Positions 6,822-8,538 of a DNA stretch of 8,538 nucleotides are shown one piece after another; positions within the stretch are counted from its first letter, which is position 1, and every line of letters starts with the position of its first letter. The stretch comes from UBA7803 sp047920935. GTDB lineage: Bacteria > Pseudomonadota > Gammaproteobacteria > Pseudomonadales > Azotimanducaceae. Made by a program: the position numbers and the translations under genes. The notes beneath the pieces are model-generated. The model was not told the DNA's origin, searched no databases, and saw only the letters and a list, made by a program, of their open reading frames with translations. Where the stretch lies: contig JBLRXD010000193.1 in the NCBI GenBank assembly GCA_047920935.1, positions 1-8,538 on the forward strand, read 5' to 3'.

Positions 6822-8332
6822 TGGGAGTGCCGCAGGCACTCGCCGCCGCGCTGCTGGTTGGGCTGTTGTCGGCGCTGGCGGCGCCGGTCGACGCCTCCGC
6901 TGAGCCCACGGCCGCCCATCGCTCCGTGACGGTGGGCAGCAAAAACTTCAGCGAAGGTTATCTGCTCGCTGAGATTGCGGCTCAGCTGCTGGAGCAGGCC
7001 GGCTATGACGTGCAGCGCCGCTTCGGTCTCGGCGGCACGCTGATCTGTTTCGCCGCGCTGACCAGCGGCGAGATCGATCTCTACGTGGAGTATACCGGCA
7101 CCCTCAGCCAGGCCATTCTCGACATGCCGCTGGACACAGAGCTCGGGCAGCTGCGCGAGGCGGTTGCGCGGCAGGGGCTGTTGCTGCTGCCGCCCCTGGG
7201 CTTCGACAATACCTATGCCATGGCCATGAAGCGTGAGCGGGCTGACGCGCTCGGCATTCGCAGCATCGCCGATCTGCGCGACGCGCCGCCGCTAAGGGTG
7301 GTGTTCAGTCACGAGTTTCTGGAGCGCGCCGACGGCTGGCCGGGCCTGTCCCGGGCATACGGTCTGGCGATGCCGGTAACCGGTATCGAGCACGGGTTGG
7401 CCTATCAGGCGCTGAACGACGGAGCGGTGGATCTCACCGACGCCTACTCCACCGACGGGGAGATCGAGCGCTACGATCTGCTGCTGCTCGAGGACCCACG
7501 GGATTTCTTCCCCGAGTACCTGGCGGTGCCGATGGTGCGCGCGGACGTGCCGGCGGGGGTGATCGCGGCGCTCGAGTCACTCGGCGGTCGCATCGACGAC
7601 GACACCATGCAGGCCTTGAACTCGGCGGTGGTGTTCGAGCAACGCAGTTTCGCCGACGTCGCCAACGAATTCCTGGTGAGCGAGGGTCTGGTGGCCGCCA
7701 GGGACGTGGGCGCCAGCATCTGGCCGGGGCTGTGGCGCAATACCCTGCAGCATCTCAAGCTCACCGCCGCAGCCCTGTTGCTGTCGGTGCTGGTGGGGTT
7801 GACGCTGAGCCTGCTGATCTTCCGTCGGCGCATGCTGGCGCGCGCGGTGATCTACGTCTGTGGCCTGCTGCAGACCATTCCGTCCATCGCCCTGTTGGCG
7901 CTGATGATTCCGCTGCTCGGCATCGGCGTCGTTCCCGCCATCGTCGCGTTGTTCCTCTACTCGCTGTTGCCCATTCTGCGCAATACGGTGACGGCGCTCA
8001 CCACCGTCGATCCGACGCTGGTTCGGGTGGCGGTGGCCATGGGCCTGAGCGACGCGCAGCAGGTGCGCTACGTCTACGTTCCGCTGTCACTTCCCAGCAT
8101 GCTCGCCGGCATTCGCACGGCGGCGGTGATCAGCATCGGCACCGCCACCCTGGCCGCATTCATCGGCGCCGGCGGGCTCGGTGACCCCATCGTCACCGGG
8201 CTGGCGCTGAACTCCACCAGCCTGATACTGCAAGGCGCCATCCCGGCCGCCCTGCTGGCCATCGCCACCGAACTGCTGTTCGAACTCGTCGAACGGCTCG
8301 TGCTCCCCGGCCACCTGCGCCCCCAGACCTGA
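6821..8332 (+). CDS. Fused osmoprotectant ABC transporter substrate-binding protein and permease (binding domain first)
   Basis: The 503-residue protein starts at the GTG at 6821, with AAGGAG at 6807-6812 eight bases upstream. Residues 1-27 form a signal sequence with a possible cleavage site after ASA. Residues about 34-290 are an OpuAC-type periplasmic binding domain: SKNFSEGY (40-47), LGGTL (70-74), GEIDLYVEYTGT (83-94; Y88 and Y91 are candidate aromatic ligand contacts), then DAYSTDG and FFPEY, and a closing VANEFLVSEGL near 280-290. Residues about 300-503 are a binding-protein-dependent permease with roughly five hydrophobic segments (314-334, 343-366, 370-386, 434-454, 468-490). It has a degenerate EAA coupling loop at about 404-425 (VAMGL...LSLP) and the typical FIGAGGLGDPI following it. 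With the upstream ATPase this makes a complete importer from two genes. Substrates in the family include glycine betaine, choline, carnitine and proline betaine; which one applies is not evident. In the well-known OpuABC/BusAB fusions the permease comes first. Confidence 0.93.
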   Translation: MGVPQALAAALLVGLLSALAAPVDASAEPTAAHRSVTVGSKNFSEGYLLAEIAAQLLEQAGYDVQRRFGLGGTLICFAALTSGEIDLYVEYTGTLSQAILDMPLDTELGQLREAVARQGLLLLPPLGFDNTYAMAMKRERADALGIRSIADLRDAPPLRVVFSHEFLERADGWPGLSRAYGLAMPVTGIEHGLAYQALNDGAVDLTDAYSTDGEIERYDLLLLEDPRDFFPEYLAVPMVRADVPAGVIAALESLGGRIDDDTMQALNSAVVFEQRSFADVANEFLVSEGLVAARDVGASIWPGLWRNTLQHLKLTAAALLLSVLVGLTLSLLIFRRRMLARAVIYVCGLLQTIPSIALLALMIPLLGIGVVPAIVALFLYSLLPILRNTVTALTTVDPTLVRVAVAMGLSDAQQVRYVYVPLSLPSMLAGIRTAAVISIGTATLAAFIGAGGLGDPIVTGLALNSTSLILQGAIPAALLAIATELLFELVERLVLPGHLRPQT

Positions 8333-8339
8333 CGCACTG

Positions 8340-8376
8340 GGCTCAGCCGACGGCTGGGCTGCCGCGGGAGCGCGGC
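8340..8376. repeat. Two back-to-back hairpins just after the transporter stop codon
   Basis: Hairpin one pairs 8340-8348 with 8352-8360 around a GAC loop; its core is CAGCC/GGCTG, and two of the nine pairs are G-T. Hairpin two pairs GCCGCG (8361-8366) with CGCGGC (8371-8376) around GGAG. They begin 7 bp after the stop at 8332. No T run follows either, so they are not classical intrinsic terminators. They could stabilise the mRNA 3' end or be part of a repeated extragenic element. Confidence 0.55.
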
Positions 8377-8402
8377 CACGAGCCTGCACGGCGCGCGCAT
8401 GG

Positions 8403-8419
8403 GCACAGAGGCCTTGTGC
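8403..8419. repeat. Small inverted repeat GCACA/TGTGC
   Basis: GCACA at 8403-8407 pairs with TGTGC at 8415-8419, plus one G-T pair inside, leaving a five-base loop. It is short and could be chance on its own. It is listed because it is the third hairpin in a row in this non-coding stretch, and because TTGTGC (8414-8419) is also the reverse complement of the last six bases of the window. Confidence 0.35.
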
Positions 8420-8445
8420 AAGCCGTGGAGCGAGACCGAGCGCAG

Positions 8446-8496
8446 AAAATTGACACCCCGGGGTGACCGCAAGGTCATCCTGGGGTGGCAACTTTT
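8446..8496. terminator. Long hairpin with GCAA loop; candidate bidirectional terminator or repetitive extragenic element
   Basis: Positions 8454-8468 pair with 8473-8487 in an uninterrupted 15-bp stem (13 Watson-Crick pairs and two G-T pairs) capped by GCAA, a stable GNRA tetraloop. Beyond one A/G mismatch, TTG (8450-8452) pairs with CAA (8489-8491), and past an A/C mismatch AAA (8446-8448) pairs with TTT (8493-8495). A four-T run (8493-8496) follows on the plus strand, and the AAAA at 8446-8449 gives a T run on the minus strand, so either direction could terminate. It lies about 120 bp beyond the last gene of the plus-strand cluster. The hairpin is certain from sequence; termination is inferred. 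Confidence 0.6.
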
Positions 8497-8508
8497 CGGA
8501 GTGAGGGT

Positions 8509-8521
8509 AGCCCGGAGGGCT
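8509..8521. repeat. Small hairpin AGCCC/GGGCT
   Basis: AGCCC (8509-8513) and GGGCT (8517-8521) form a perfect five-bp stem with a GGA loop. It is the fifth inverted repeat in the 3' non-coding region, surrounded by related GAGCGAG, GAGTGAG and GAGCGAA words. It looks like part of the same extragenic structure as the long hairpin. Confidence 0.4.
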
Positions 8522-8538
8522 CGAGCGAAGGCGCACAA

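Larger units (their letters stand above)
8333..8538. other. Structured 3' non-coding region without a convincing gene
   Basis: These 206 bases hold five inverted repeats and no open frame with recognisable protein character. Two long minus-strand frames cross the region, but they continue antisense through the permease-coding part of the transporter gene and contain Pro/Arg/Ala-rich, family-less sequence, so I treat them as spurious. The density of hairpins and the recurring GAGCGAG-like words suggest a repeated extragenic element or a terminator cluster. Confidence 0.55.

Noticed and set aside
8074..8538. Two overlapping minus-strand frames reaching the right edge
   Set aside because: They begin in the hairpin-rich non-coding DNA and continue antisense through the permease-coding region, with no recognisable domain. 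A real gene entering from the right cannot be fully excluded without more sequence.

Overview
The window is high-GC bacterial DNA, densely coded and very probably from a gammaproteobacterium. The best indicators are an exodeoxyribonuclease I (SbcB) closely resembling the E. coli enzyme, a YihG-type membrane acyltransferase and an ExeA/GspA-type ATPase. I cannot name a genus. Base composition and codon style look even throughout. There are no tRNA or rRNA genes, CRISPR arrays or transposase genes.

Layout. (1) Positions 1-2078, minus strand: a YihG-like acyltransferase (2078 down to 1167) is followed 54 bp later by the 5' part of an ExeA/GspA-like secretion ATPase that runs off the left edge of the window. 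(2) Starting only 29 bp away in the opposite direction is a lipoprotein-type zinc aminopeptidase on the plus strand (2108-3358). (3) A DASS/SLC13 anion:sodium symporter lies on the minus strand (4585 down to 3203). Its 3' end overlaps the aminopeptidase 3' end by 156 bp. (4) Fifty bp upstream of the symporter start, a plus-strand cluster begins: sbcB (4636-6045), an osmoprotectant-type ABC ATPase (6042-6821), and one polypeptide carrying both the periplasmic binding domain and the permease of that importer (6821-8332). These three genes are joined by 4-base and 1-base overlaps and look translationally coupled. (5) Positions 8333-8538 have no convincing gene but hold five inverted repeats in about 180 bases. 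The largest is a 15-bp stem capped by a GCAA loop and flanked by A and T runs.

Function. The two-gene ABC importer should form a complete betaine/choline-type uptake system: one ATPase plus one fused binding-protein/permease. It sits, unusually, behind a DNA-repair exonuclease gene. The other genes are envelope or metabolite functions (phospholipid acylation, periplasmic peptide processing, dicarboxylate-type anion uptake, secretion assembly) with no evident shared pathway. No clearly new defence or mobile system is visible. The most notable points are the binding-domain-first fusion, the long convergent gene overlap and the hairpin-rich 3' region.
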